From Sitta carolinensis (lineage: Eukaryota; Chordata; Aves; Passeriformes; Sittidae), in contig JAVUNC010000004.1 in NCBI GenBank assembly GCA_032173965.1, forward strand, positions 21,491,001 through 21,555,000: a stretch of DNA of 64,000 nt. The letters are read 5' to 3'. This document shows positions 32,375 to 64,000 of the stretch, piece after piece; positions within the stretch are counted from its first letter, which is position 1; each line of letters starts with the position of its first letter. The position numbers and the translations under genes are program-made. The notes under the pieces are model-generated. The model did not search any database. It was not told where the DNA came from and saw nothing but the letters and a program-made list of their open reading frames with translations.

Positions 32375-32455
32375 CTATTTCAAAGTCATCATCTTCTGTA
32401 AACAAATCTGCATGTGGAACTGAGGGTGGAGGCTGGCACTTCCTGAGCTGATATG
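32375..32455 (-). CDS. CSMD1: CSMD1 exon: first part of sushi 13
   Basis: This 81-base exon encodes 26 complete codons, from YQLRKCQPPP to TEDDDFEI. It holds the first cysteine of sushi 13 and a run of acidic residues before the second strand. It is phase 1 in and 1 out, entering after TTTGCAG and leaving at ATAG|GTAAAAAG. Only 146 bases separate it from the exon that completes the domain, which is by far the smallest intron in the window. The segment DDDFEIGDFVKY created across the junction is a strong pointer to CSMD1 over its paralogues, as I remember them. Confidence 0.91.
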   Translation of the reverse strand, partial: HISSGSASLHPQFHMQICLQKMMTLK

Positions 32456-32609
32456 CTGCAAATTTAAGTGAAAAAAATTAAATACTGGTGCGTTAACAGA
32501 GTATTTAAAGAAAATTCGTTTCATATTCACAATTCCCAAATTACGAGAGCTGCACTGAACCTCGCGGTCTCTCAGTTTTCCAAGTTAAATGTCATTACAT
32601 GACATAAGC

Positions 32610-32780
32610 ATGGTGAGACACTGGAACAGGTTGCCCAGAGAAGCTGTGGATCTAAGGAATCACACAAGTCTAGGTCTAAACCTGGTCTAGTGGAAAATGT
32701 TCCTGTCCATGGCAGGGGGGTTGGAACTAGATGATCTTTAAGTTCCCTTTAAATTTAAAACATTCTATTATTCTGTGACT
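32610..32780 (+). mobile_element. CR1 LINE, 3' terminal fragment
   Basis: The plus strand carries GGTGAGACACTGGAACAGG, then CTGGTCTAGTGGAAAATG, GGCAGGGGGGTTGGAACTAGA, and ends near TTCTATTATTCTGTGAC, the CR1 3' terminal octamer region. The middle (after AGCTGTGGAT) is shortened relative to the consensus. It lies antisense to CSMD1, about 155 bases upstream of the first sushi 13 exon. Confidence 0.9.
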
Positions 32781-33679
32781 CTTTAAATAATGTCTCTTGT
32801 CTGATTTTCAAATCTGTTTCAATAAATTGTGAGCAATCTCATAAGAAAGGTGACCACTAAAATAACTGTGCTTCTAAAATGGAACAGAATACCTACAACA
32901 GTTGTAGAAGCCCTTTCTGGATAAAAAAAATTCAAAACAGAACTAAAGATTGTGATAAGAGTGCATATACTAAAGAAAAACTCTCCCCTTCATGGAACTA
33001 ATTTACTGTCAGAACAAAATTATTTGGACAACTTGATAGTTCTATCCACTTTAGTTTTTGCTTCTCAGGTTAAGTGCAGTGACCATGTAGCATGACCTCG
33101 GTTTAGGAGAAAAGGAAAGACAAGGGAAACACGTCAGATTCTGCGTAATAATTTCATATGGACTTCTCCATGGAAACAGATATTTCAGGTATTCTCTTTC
33201 TGTGACATTTACTTTGGTCTTTGTGAATTAATTAATTGTATATTTTTGATTTAGAGTCCAGAAGGCTAACAATCTTCCATTTATTATATATATTTTGGGT
33301 GACTTAGAATTAGAACTAGAATTACAGTTCAGCTTTTCACTTCTGAGTTAGATACCTAATTTCCACCACCTTTAGTGCTGAATGTAACTTTGAAAAAAGT
33401 ATTTTGCTGCATATCAGTCTTTATGATATTTTTCAACCCAACCATAACACCCTGGAAACTTTTCTGACCATGAACCCTAGGCATGGTCAGCTGGAGAATG
33501 ATTTTAATAAAGTTAAATCTTATTGAACAAATAGGCCAAAGTAATTAAAAGAGTAAGAGCTTAATATTAGATAGTAATGGTTAATATTACAAATAGAACA
33601 CAGTTTATTAAAATCCCTAAATTAGCATTCTTAGGATTTTTTAATATGCAATTTAAAATAACACAGAAGTACTGTTATT

Positions 33680-33780
33680 AAAAAAAAAAACAAAAAACAA
33701 ACAAAAAAAAAAAAAAAACAAAAAAACCCAAACCAAAAAACAAGCAATAAAAACCCCAAAACAAAACAAAAAAAACCACA
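33680..33780. repeat. A/C-rich simple sequence
   Basis: About 100 bases of A runs broken by single or paired C. It is low complexity and contains no T or G apart from two near 33745-33752. It lies 130 bases downstream of the acceptor side of the CUB 13 second-part exon. Confidence 0.9.
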
Positions 33781-33911
33781 ACCCAACCCTTCCCCCGCCC
33801 CAACAAATCTATGAGTCCTGGTAAATCAGTAAACCACGAAGTGAAGAACTATTTTTAAAATTCACTAAATGACTGTTATAATTAGATGTTAATTATATAA
33901 AGAAAACTGAC

Positions 33912-34057
33912 CATGAAAATTGAGAACAAAGAATCCTCCTGTTGAAAAATCACTGTGAAACTTGAGGAGGACTTGATTGGTAGAACTGTAAGCTGTTTCC
34001 AGAGCTGTGTTACCACTGAAAACTCCTAGTTGAGGCGAATTATGGTCAGGACCATCC
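33912..34057 (-). CDS. CSMD1: CSMD1 exon: second part of CUB 13
   Basis: This 146-base exon encodes 48 complete codons, from DGPDHNSPQLG to GFFVLNFH, completing CUB 13. It has the typical C-terminal CUB strands (FSGNTALE, YSSTNQVLLKFHSDFS, GGFFVLNFH). It enters in phase 2 and leaves in phase 1. The acceptor is CATTACAG|GGATGG. The donor is CATG|GTCAGTTTT; its +3 C is less usual than A or G, so this is the weakest-looking donor of the set. A weak donor can make an exon prone to skipping, but skipping this exon alone would break the frame, so exclusion would have to involve a neighbour. Confidence 0.92.
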
Positions 34058-40191
<6,134 letters not shown>

Positions 40192-42020
40192 TCAGCTCTC
40201 AACTCAGGAAATGCACATGAATATAAAATCTGTAATGCATTCAATATTAGGTACAACACTGGAATGCCAAGCTCCAGTAATTTAGAGATTAACAGACAAC
40301 AAGAAATAAATCATTCATTTGGACCACACAAAAATGTTTTTAATGTACAACAAAGTCATTCATACCTTAAAACTATGAAATCAAGATTTTCACAATTCAT
40401 TGGATTTTTAATATGCAGCTTGATTAATTTTAATATTTTTTTTAATACCAAAAAAATCACCTGACCTAAGGAAATTAAAGGAATTAATGAATGAATTTAA
40501 CACAACAGAGCACCATAAAGATCTAAAAAAAAAAAATATAAATACCTATGAAGGAAAAGGTCCTTTTAGATATATCACCATGAAAAAAATTGCTTTAAAG
40601 ATTCATCATATTTCATGCTGGGTTCTGTGTTTTTGAGGACATCAAAATATTATACGATTAAACCCATTTAATTAATAAAATCAGTGTGATGAAAATTCAG
40701 ATGGCACTTTCATTAATAACATTTATTAAGATATAAAGATAATTTAAGCAGTTCCATACGAAGCAATAAAAAGACTGTTTTATAAAAATATTATGCAAAA
40801 TTATTTGCAAACAACTTCAAATAGATTGCATAGTAAGTAATCGCCATTTAAGAAATAAGTGTTAAAAAGATGAATGCCCTGGTCTTTTTGAGAACTCAAT
40901 TTCCAGTTAAGGAATACTTTTGTCAGAAGAAAATTCAAACAAAAATAATAATACCAATGTGCTCTGTATGCACAAGGGTTGTTAAGTCTAAGCTCTAAAA
41001 ACACAGCAGGGGAATATGATGAGCATATTCTTGAACAAAGTATTTTGTTACTTTTTTTAAAGTACTTTTTAAAGCAATAAAAAGAAGATTTACATTGAGA
41101 CAGCCTTCTTCTTTTACCTAATTCTTTCAGTGAATGCAGAATTCAGTGTTTCTAATGCCAGAAAATTGGAAAAGATATAGAGGTACTAGAAATATTCTGA
41201 AATCCTCTAAAAAATCAAATCCTCCTTCTCTCAAATAACAAAAATGAAAAGAAATACAAAAAGGCTTATTTTCCCTAAATTGTGGTTCATTAAATTATGT
41301 GCTAAAGCTAGTAATGGATCATTAATTTTTAATGTTATCATTACTCCTGCTATCATTTGTCCAGTACTAATACAGCTAGTATTATTATTAACATCTTTAT
41401 ACAAAATAGAGTAGGAGAAGGATTACTTAAGAGTACAGGACTCTGAAGAGTACTGTATTAAGACTGAAATATTAAACTATATAAAATCTATTTTGCAAAT
41501 TATATTAAAAATTGAATAGAAAAATATTACAGAAGGTCAGAGGATCTCACAGATTTTTTTTTTTAAAAGATGCAGCAATGCATTGCCCAACAGTTACAAC
41601 AACAGTGTTTTGAAACAATGACAGTAAGTACTGGAATTTTTAAACTTTGATTGTAGAACCTTTTGAGGAGATGAATACCATCCTTTCTCATTGGTTAACT
41701 TGTTACAATATAGTATTCATAGATTATGTTTTGAAAGTACTTAACACGTCTCAGAACTGAAGTTAGTATTAAAAATCAGTTTCAGGGAAAAAAAACCCAA
41801 CAAACCAAAATCTCTCTCACTGATCTACATGAAAAAATAACACAGGAACCACACAGGTGAAAGAGGAAATCCTGACAGATTTGACAGAGGTGCTCCATAG
41901 ACTAAGGAAGTGATGCCTGTGTGTATATTTATCAAAAGAGAGAAACAGGGAAGGTGATGGGATATTTGGGACTATTGAAACTTGGCATGACAAAAATTAA
42001 ATGGAGTAAGAGATGGAAAT

Positions 42021-42300
42021 TGTCCTGGTTTCTACTAGGGAAAAGTTAATTTCTTCTCATTTAAAAAAAAATTGTCTCATGCTCTGCCAGTGAGATGATA
42101 CACAAAAGAAATAAAAGATAAACAAAATGGGAGGGACCATAGCTGGGACAGGTGACCTCAACTGACCAAAGGGATGTTTCACACCACAGAGCACCATGCC
42201 TAGTATATAAACGGGGAGTAGTTTCCCAGAAGGGTTGCTGATCTGGGTTCAGGAAGGGGGTTCTGGCATCAGTCAGCAGTTGGTGAGGAGGCTGTAACTG
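42021..42300 (+). mobile_element. ERVL-type LTR, 5' part only
   Basis: It begins TGTCCTGGTTTCTACTAGGG, the usual start of a widespread avian ERVL LTR. It continues through CTCATGCTCTGCCAG, CAACTGACCAAAGGGA and AGTATATAAACGGGGAG to the CATCAGTCAGCAGTTGGTGAG portion. The TATAAA box is intact in sequence. The 3' half (polyadenylation region and CA end) is absent; CR1 sequence follows directly. Confidence 0.8.
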
Positions 42301-43490
42301 CAGTGAGATCTCTCCTCAGTCTCCTCCAGGCTGAACAGACCAAGTGCCCTCAGCTGCTCCTCAAACGGTTTCCCCTCAAGGCCCTTCACCATCTTTGCTG
42401 CCCTCCTTTGTAGTCTCTCTAATAGTTTTATATTCTATATTTCAGTGACCAAAAGTGAATGCAACACTAAAGGTGAGGCTGCCCCAGTGCAGAGCAGAAT
42501 GGGACAATCACCTCCCTTGCCCAGCTATGATGCCCTCAAGACAGGGTTGGCCCTCCTGGCTGCCAGGACACTGCTGGCTCATGTTCAACTTGCCATTGAC
42601 CAGGACCACCAGGTCCCTTTCTGTGGGACTGCTTTCCAGCATCTCGTTTGCCAGGCTGTCCATACAGCCATGGTTAGCTCATTTCAGGTACAGGATCCAG
42701 CATTTTCCCTTGTTGAGCTTCATACGGTTGATGATTGCCCAATCTTTTAATTTGCTGAGGTCTTTTTGCAGGGTCTCTGTGCCTTCAAGGGAGTCAACAG
42801 CTCTTCCCAGTTTTCTTTCCTCTGCCAGCTTTCTTAGTATCCCTTCCAGTCCTGCCTTCAGGTCACCTACAAAGATGTGGGAGAGCCCAGGGCCAGACAG
42901 AGCCCTTGGGACCCCACTAGTGACAGGTCCCCTGTCTGATGTCACCTCAGTCACTGTCACTCTGTGCCTGACACATGAGCCAGCTGCTCACCCATAACAT
43001 GATGTGTTCATCCAGCTGAGGGCTGGACATTTTGTCCAGGGGATCCTGTAAAAAACAGTATCAAGAGCTTTACCAAAATCCAAGAAAATCCCCTGCACTA
43101 ACTTCCCTCTGTTCACTAAGTGGGTTGTCTTGTCATAAAAGGACACCAGGTTTGATAAGCAGGACTTTCCTCTCATGAAGCTGTGCTGGCTTGACCAGGG
43201 ACTGTGTTGTCTTTCTGGTGTTTTTCAGTACCTTCCAGAATAAGATTCTCCATAACTTTACCAGGCACTGAAGTGAGAGTGACAGGCCTGTATTTTCTGT
43301 GGTGCTCCTTCTTGCTCTTGAAAACTGGGACAATGTTCACCAGCTTCCAGTTAGCTGGGACCTCTCTAGACTCCCAAGACTACTCAAAGATTGAGAGAGG
43401 TTTTGAAATGACATCAGCCAGCTCTTTAAGGACTCTTGAATGAATCCCATCAGGCCCCACAGATTTGTGGACAGCAATCCCTTACTGTCA
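42301..43490 (-). mobile_element. CR1 LINE with decayed reverse transcriptase
   Basis: This is the longest CR1 here. On the minus strand it reads from the reverse-transcriptase domain into the 3' untranslated region. Short minus-strand frames show SCLSNLVSFYDKTTHLVN-like, FLDFGKALDTV-like and VTSGVP-like motifs of the CR1 polymerase. The frame is broken by stops and shifts. The segment that should carry the catalytic FADD motif reads LAEERKL in one frame, so the enzyme is dead. The 5' part and most of the polymerase are missing. The plus strand starts with the 3' UTR sequence CTCCTCAGTCTCCTCCAGGC. Confidence 0.9.
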
Positions 43491-44581
43491 TTGGGATTGT
43501 AAATGAAAAAAAAAACCCAAAGGCTAGCTTTTAAAATTTAAGTTACTCTTTATTGAGAAATGCATATGCTTTTTGCCTATTGTAAATAAGGCAAACAAAA
43601 CACATACAGAAATTCTGGGGTTTGTTCTGGTATTTGTTTTAGTAAATGGAGAACCTGTACCTAAAGCAGATCACCATAAATTTGAAGGTCAGTCTGCTAG
43701 GGGTGAAAGCACATGCATATGAGTAGACTAAAACTATTTGTTTTGCTATTTGTTATTTTAGAAAATAAGGTATAAAATTTTAACATACTCTGCTTGTATT
43801 TTCTGGTATAAATCCTATAGATGACTCATAAATTATTGGTTAGGTGATCCACGTGACTACAATATGATTTACAGGCCACTCAGGAAATATGTTTTATAGT
43901 TTTAGTATAAATATATTCTTTTTCTTTTGATATATGCAATAACACCTGATTTAAAAGAGAAATTTATTATTCAGTAGTCATGACTAACAAATAATGCCAA
44001 CAAATCCTTGTCACACCTTGCTCTTTTTATGAGTGTCATGCCTAGAGACTAGTTTGCTACTGAGCTTTACAAACTGAGATTACATTTCACTGCAGACAAA
44101 AACCCTAGTGAGAGCCTGAAATAAAAAGTAAAGGAAATCTGGGAAAATTATTTCATTCCAATACTAGCAGCAGTCAAATATTTTAATTTTAAAATTATCT
44201 CATATAGCCATTTGACATTTATTTGTGCAGTATATTTTGCACTGATAAGAAAAGACTGTAAATCAGAAAAGAAATGTAACTGATTCTCCGCTATCTTGTT
44301 GTTATGATTCAAATGTATTTTCCATCCTACATAAACACTACTGGCTTTTCAAGTGCCACATGCTTCTGTAACACTTAAACATGCAGAAAACTGCTTTTCA
44401 GAAAAATGGTATTAGCAGAGAACTGAGCATGCAATCACTCAAATGCTAGGAGAGCTCACAATAAGCTCACTTAAAACTTTCATTTAGGCTTATTGTACAT
44501 TCCTCCAGTATCATGGTGTGTATAACTACTGACTCAATAAAAAAATCCACTTCTCAGACTAGACTAGCCTACCATGAGTTT

Positions 44582-45185
44582 TGTTGGAAAGGCCCTTTAG
44601 AGTTGATCTAGTTCCAACTTTCCTGACATGGGCATGAACATATTTCAGTAGATCAGATTGCTAGATGTGCCATCTAACCTGACTTTGAAAACCTTCAGGT
44701 ATTTAGCATTCACATCTTTTCTTGTTTCAGTGTCTCACCACCCCATCTAATGTTCCTTATGTACAATCTAAATCTACTATATTTTGATTCAAAACTGCTA
44801 ACTCTTCTCACTAAAGGCCTCACTAAAAAGTCTCTTCTCTTATTTTTTTATAAAACCCTCTTAAATACTGAAAGGCTACAATAAGAACTTCCTGAAAGCT
44901 TCTCATTTAGACTGAACCCCAACTCTCTCAGCCTTTCTTCACAGAAGAGGTGCTCCAGCCTGCTGTTTACTTTGTAGTCTTCCTCTGGACCCACTTTAAC
45001 AGGACTGTGCTCCCTTGTGCTTCAAGCACCAGATCTGAATGCAGCACTCCAGGTGAGGTCTCAAGAGTGAAGCAGAGGGAGAGAATCACCTCCCTTGATC
45101 TGCTGGCCATACCTCTTTTTATGGAAGCCCACGATTCAGATTGCTGCAGCCCAAAATAGGACTGGCAATCTGGAACCTCAGTTTC
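44582..45185 (-). mobile_element. CR1 LINE, diverged 3' fragment
   Basis: The plus strand shows TGTTGGAAAGGCCCTTTAGAG, CCTGACATGGGC, GTGTCTCACCACCCCATCTAA, CCCCAACTCTCTCAGCC, GAGGTGCTCCAGCC and TGCAGCACTCCAGGTGAGG in order. These are successive landmarks of the complement of the CR1 3' region. About 600 bases are kept with many substitutions, so it is older than the CR1 at 42301. Confidence 0.88.
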
Positions 45186-47384
45186 TTGTTGTTGGCACCA
45201 AAGAACATAATCTTTACAGATACCATGACTCAGACTAGAATCATGAAACATCACCTAATGATTTAGAAAATAATTTGATACAAGACCCTCAAAGGATTGT
45301 ATTTTATTTCCTTTAACATTCCTGCCTCAGGACATAATTTGAAAACATTTTACAAATACAGTACTTTTTCAACTATCCCCTTTTTATTACATGATTCTTA
45401 TTACTCAAAATCTCCATCATAATAATTTTTTTTTTTCCAGATAAAGGCTATCAGACTTAACATGTTTAAGTCATGTTTTGTATGTTCATGAGTGTTTATG
45501 GAAGAAAGGGAGGTCAATTAAAATTTTTTTCTGTGTATTTCCTGGAACATACTGCTCAAACTCTCAAATACACGAAAGTAAGATTCCTACTTCATATTCA
45601 GCTTATCTTATATTGAAATTCAGAGCAGACTGAAAATAATCTTATAATTCCAATAATAGGAACAAGGACTTCCACAATAAAAATAATACAAATAAAACAT
45701 TTATTATGCTTCCCTTAAAGAAGCTCTATTCCTAAAGGGAAAGATATGTGGAAAAAAAAAGATGTTCCAGAAATATTAAAAGCTGAGGTAACATTAATAT
45801 GGACAGGAATTAAAACCCACAAATATGTCATATGATCCATTAGACTGTGTTCTTTTATGCACTAAATTCTGTTATGAATCTCTCAAAGGCCATAAAAAGC
45901 TATTTATTTCTTCTGACCTGGCATAACGGCTTACCAATCAAACTTCCTTGACTGTTCTTCTCAGACCTAGTGTACAGGAACTGTTTATATCTCAGATATC
46001 GAGATTTGACATATATGAGTGTCTCAGAACCTCAAGATCACCAGTCAAATGAGACATGGAAATGTTCTTCAAAGTATTTGTGGTTGTTTCCTTTCTTTCC
46101 TGGTTTATATAGGTGGCAAAACAGCAAGAGTCATAACAAGAGGCAGTCTTTCTCATTGTTTCAATGCTTTAACTAAACAGTATGAAAGTTATTTCAACAG
46201 TAGAAAAAATGTAACTAAACTTAAATGTTGCTCTTTATAAAAATCAGACACTTTTAAAGGCCCTTCATTATCTTGAAAAAAAAAATCTAACTTTTTTCAG
46301 TAGTTCAATAGGTAATCACTATGAACTTCCTTTTAGCTACCAGTGAAACAAAAGGTTCCACAACACACAGAAATTCAGCAATCCATCATTAACATAATGG
46401 AATACCCACCATTCCCAATGCATTGCAATTGCAAAGCTAAAGGGAAAAGAGAACATGAAAATATCAGAGCATAAAACAATAAGGATCTGATCAGCAATGG
46501 TATTGAGAGCTATAATTTTCCCAGGGTTCTGCTAAGGGGACAAAGCTTTTTAATGTACTCAGAAATACACAGTACCTAAAGTGATACAGGTTGTATTTTC
46601 AAATCCTGTGCTGTGAGAATTCATGGGATAAGGAGCAGCGCTAGATCCCTACAAGTATGGCAGAAAATATTTTACAGATCTCAGCATGCATTCACTTTTC
46701 TTCTTCCCAAAAATAGTGTGTTCAGAGTACAATCCCAAGCTATATTGACATTCAATCTCATAACCATTTTTCTGCCTTCAGAAAATCAGTAGAAAAATTG
46801 GGAAATAGCATTATTAGTTTCATAATTCTCTCTACAATGTTCATATTCTTTGCTTTCCCTTGAGATGAGGAGTTATCAAAAAACTTATCCTTCATAAAAT
46901 GCTAGGATCTCTAGAAAACAATTTGTTTTAATAGCATGCAACCTTGATTGAATAAGCATAGCCATCACCCATCACCTATTATTTCTAGATTGGTATCTAC
47001 AAAAAAGGTATTTACCTGGCAAAAAACAGTCTGCTCCCTAGCGCCCTTACATATTGTATTCTGGTTAGCAGAAAAGACAATTGTTTTCACTGTAAAAAAA
47101 TCACTTCTTGAATTGAACTGAGTTGAGTACCATATAGTAAAAATCCTGAATTTAATCCTAAATCCCTTTTAATATAATTTAAATACAACAAATCAGATTA
47201 GAATTAAGCTCTGCAAGTTTGTAGGCACTCCTAATATGCAACACATCCACTAAGACAACTAGAATGGGTTTGGCAAATGTGACTGTTACGATGGAATCTT
47301 TTTGCCTACTCTTCCTTTTTTTTTTTAAGGGCAAATTAAATGAATTTCAGTATTTGAAAGTAATTCTTTTTATTTCTAATTCCT

Positions 47385-47396
47385 CCCCCCCCCCCC
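47385..47396. repeat. Poly-C run (C12)
   Basis: Twelve consecutive C on the plus strand, preceded by TCCT. It is slippage-prone and intronic. Confidence 0.95.
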
Positions 47397-48859
47397 AATT
47401 ATAGTATATTAGGACATCCTAAAATGAGATCAATTAGAAGCAGTCTGAAAAAAATCATCTGGTTAAGCATATAAAGATGTCAGGTGCTCAGCTCCATTTG
47501 CTTTGCTTTGCAAATTCATTTCTAGAAAAGATAAAAACAGACAACTTAACTGTGTGAGTATCAATTGGACTAAAAATAAATTCTTAGCTTTCCATATATA
47601 GTAATACTCCTTCTGTCCATATGAAGGTTTTGAATATGACACCCTTACCAAGCTCTCATATTTTATTTCCCTCCCACATTGATGTCCCATGATAAGCAGT
47701 TTGGGAAGACACTGCATATTAAATTGGGTTGTGACAAAGAATATTCTGACTGGGTAGCCAGCAAGCAAAACTGAATTGGTATCTATGCAGTAGTGCTGCG
47801 TTAGTCTTCTCAACAAAGGCTTTATTTCAGAACTGTGACATTTGACTGAAATTGGCCAATGGTTTCAAAATTGCATTACAAAAGTATAGTCAGAAGGGTG
47901 ACAGCCAGAAAACAAAAAAATGCTAAATTCCATCATCCAAACAAATCAGGCTAAGACTTGTATGGCATTTTATTTACTGCAAGGAAAACAACACTTCTAA
48001 TAGGGAAGAAAGGAGAATGAAAAGAGTGACATTGGATTACTGAAGAATTATTTTTTAAGTTGAGTTTCAGCAGCTGCAGATAGTCTGAGAGGAAGAGAGA
48101 GTAATTGAGAAATAGAATATTAAAAAGACTAGGAAAATCCAGACATAATCCATCAGAAAAAATAGCTAAGTATCAAGGTCAACAGATGTGCAATAGGAAA
48201 AGAAAATTCGGCTATCAACATCAACATATACTTTGTATGAGAAAAAAACCCCAAAAAGTAGACAATAAAATTGCTCAATTGTAAACCACTGGCATTTTCT
48301 TTCAGAGGGCAAAAGAAGAAATTGTGTCAGGGAATACACTAAAACAATACTTTACAAAGTTTGTAGATTATGGATATCTAATTGAGTGTGCCATTTCCTG
48401 TATGTTTTAAATGATGCTGAGCAAGTTATTTTGGCTCAATAATATGAAGTTATAATATATGATGATCATAGAATTGCTAGAACTTCTCAGTAGAAATGGC
48501 CAGTGTAATCTGTGATCTCAGAGGCAACAGAGTTTCTGCTTTGTGAAGAAAAATAAACACATGCAAGACAATTCATTTTCAAAGAAGAAAAGTCCCATAT
48601 CCCAATGAAGAAAAGGAAGCAGATAGAAAACAAAACATAAGTCAATTATAAATTCAACAGAGTGAGCTTAGCTGGTAAATCCTAATAACTTTAAAATTGA
48701 ACAGCATGTTACCAACTTTCCACATTAGAAAAAAAAAACCACAATAAATCAAAAATAACATTTAAAATAATACATTTTTTCCAGCACTTGATTTTTCATT
48801 GAAGGGGATTACATTGTCAGCTTTTTAAAAATGTTTTACACCCATCAATTTTTTTAATA

Positions 48860-48910
48860 TACACACATATATGCATACACACACATGCATACACACACAC
48901 ACACACACAC

Positions 48911-48942
<32 letters not shown>

Positions 48943-48954
48943 ATACACACACTA
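48860..48954. repeat. (CA)n microsatellite
   Basis: About 95 bases of CA dinucleotides with a few TA and AA interruptions. The purest stretch is 48890-48941. Confidence 0.97.
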
Positions 48955-49248
48955 AAATACTGTCTCTATAGGTAAGGAGTAATACATGAAAATAAACTGC
49001 ATGAGTTGTCTTTACAGAAGAAATTGCTTTGCTTCTGACTCATGGGAAGCATAAAACTGGATGAATGTATATGCATTTGGTAGTGCAAATATACCCACAA
49101 CTATACTTTTTGTGAAACAAGATAAATACTAGTTACATTTTTTATTTGAAATTGGAATGACACAAATATCAGTTAATTTAACTGTATCTCTTGCTTGGTT
49201 CTGATTTTTTTTGTTCTTTTATTATAACTATTAGACTAATAACTCAGT

Positions 49249-49591
49249 GTGGGTGAGGACACAACCAGGCAGATGATCTGAACTAACAAGAGATTGTCCA
49301 TACCACATAAAATCAAGTTCAGCAACAAAAGGGAAAAGAGGAGGACTAGAGACATTAGCCCACTTTGGCTGGGCATGTCTGCCTATGGGAGATGGCTGCC
49401 TTTGCATCACTTTTGTTTTCCTTCTCTCTTCTTCACCTTATCCTTCACTTGTAAAACAATGTTTTTTATCATTGCCCCCAAGATTTCTTGCTTTCAGTAT
49501 TCCTTCCTCTTCCTCCATCCCACTGTCGAGGGTAGGAGGTGAGTGAGTAGTTGTGTGGTGTTTAACTGCCCACTGGTGTTAACCCCCAACA
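49249..49591 (+). mobile_element. ERVL-type LTR, 5'-truncated
   Basis: The segment begins within the LTR at GTGGGTGAGGACACAACC. It passes GATTGTCCATACCACAT and TTCAGCAACAAAAGGG and ends GTTAACCCCCAACA, which are the middle and 3' landmarks of the avian ERVL LTR. The first 200 bases or so are absent. It is antisense to CSMD1 and about 750 bases from the CUB 12 exon. Confidence 0.75.
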
Positions 49592-50323
49592 CATAATTAA
49601 ATTACCCAGATTAAGATCCTAGAATAAAGTGGCATGAATTCCCTTACAGTTATCTGAAAATGAAACCATTCCATTTTGTTAAACTCTTCAGATCCTCTAA
49701 TGGTACTCAATTGTTGACAGTAAGACTATTTCAACAGTTCAGAAATATGCCCAAACTCATGATGTTTTATTGTCAGTAATGGAAAAACAAACAAACAAGC
49801 AAACAATGAAGATGAAGAAAAAGCCAACAGTAAAGGACCACAAAAAGTTCGCATTTTCAAATACTGATTATATATGTTTGAAAATGGATATAGGATGTAT
49901 TATCTGTTTTTTTCATTTCCTGTGACTTTCACAGGAGTCTAGACTGCAAATACATAACATAGGAAATTATAAAACTTTTCATCTGAATATTTAAAATAAC
50001 TTTTACCATTAAATTAATCATAAAAAGATTATATAAATGGGAAAACAAGACAGTGAATATTAGTAGTATGAACTGGTAACAGTATAACTGAATAGAATGG
50101 AAAAGGTTATCAGCTATGTGACCTTTGGCAAATAACATCACCTTCTTCTCAGGCTTTTACATCAATAGAACAAAGATTTCAACTCAACACAATTTCAATT
50201 TTAAAAATTCCAACCAATTTATTAAACAATCTACAGATTTGAAAATGCTATATAATGTATACCAAACATATCTTCTAAAATAATAATTAAAATTTTGTTT
50301 TTCTTTTCTAACCATAAAGATCA

Positions 50324-64000
<13,677 letters not shown>

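Larger units (their letters stand above)
32456..33911 (-). other. CSMD1: Intron between CUB 13 and sushi 13 (1.5 kb)
   Basis: This intron carries a plus-strand CR1 3' fragment (32610-32780) and an A/C-rich simple-sequence stretch (33680-33780). The remainder is plain AT-rich sequence. Confidence 0.65.

Noticed and set aside
42455..42997. A 180-codon plus-strand open frame, the longest in the window
   Set aside because: It is the antisense of the CR1 element; the real coding signal there is the broken polymerase on the other strand.
47463..47816. A 117-codon minus-strand frame in the 10-kb intron
   Set aside because: It has no splice sites, phase or motif that would fit a CSMD1 exon, and no recognisable family. 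Sushi 12 and CUB 12 already join directly across this intron.

Overview
The window is nuclear DNA from a bird. It is AT-rich and lacks compact genes. It contains several CR1 LINE fragments, recognisable by a 3' end built on ATTCTRTG-like repeats, and LTRs of avian endogenous-retrovirus types that I know best from passerines and related Neoaves. The exact species cannot be read from the sequence.

Only one gene is present, on the minus strand, and it runs out of the window at both ends. Twelve short internal exons lie at 61304-61186, 56751-56682, 54624-54508, 50553-50344, 40157-39969, 36133-35956, 34057-33912, 32455-32375, 32228-32115, 21155-20967, 16923-16777 and 6894-6706. Every junction is GT-AG and every reading phase joins the next. 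Together they give 1749 bases of coding sequence (583 codons) with no gap and no stop. The protein segment is sushi - CUB - sushi - CUB - sushi - CUB - sushi. This is the alternating CUB/sushi architecture of the CSMD family of large type I membrane proteins. From memory of the three paralogues, the residues fit CSMD1 best. The segment would run from sushi 11 through CUB 12, 13 and 14 to sushi 14, the point where alternation gives way to the long tandem sushi array.

The rest (about 97%) is intron. Reading from base 1: the 1-6705 intron holds an old CR1 relic and a younger CR1 tail. The 6895-16776 intron carries a class II-type LTR split by an ERVL-type solo LTR, plus a (TA)n tract. The 16924-20966 intron has a long imperfect hairpin. 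The 21156-32114 intron has a 1.4-kb LTR-like element in the gene's own orientation and a clean solo LTR with a 5-bp target duplication (ATATT). A 146-bp intron separates the two halves of sushi 13. The 40158-50343 intron holds a truncated LTR abutting a long CR1 with a decayed reverse transcriptase, a second CR1, a (CA)n tract and another LTR remnant. The 50554-54507 intron has a hexanucleotide (ATAAAT)n array only about 75 bases from a donor site. The far right end has a perfect 54-bp tandem duplication.

I found no tRNA, rRNA, CRISPR, promoter or gene end, no second protein-coding gene and no new biological system. The best leads are structural: repeats close to splice sites, a sense-orientation LTR, the hairpin and the recent tandem duplication.
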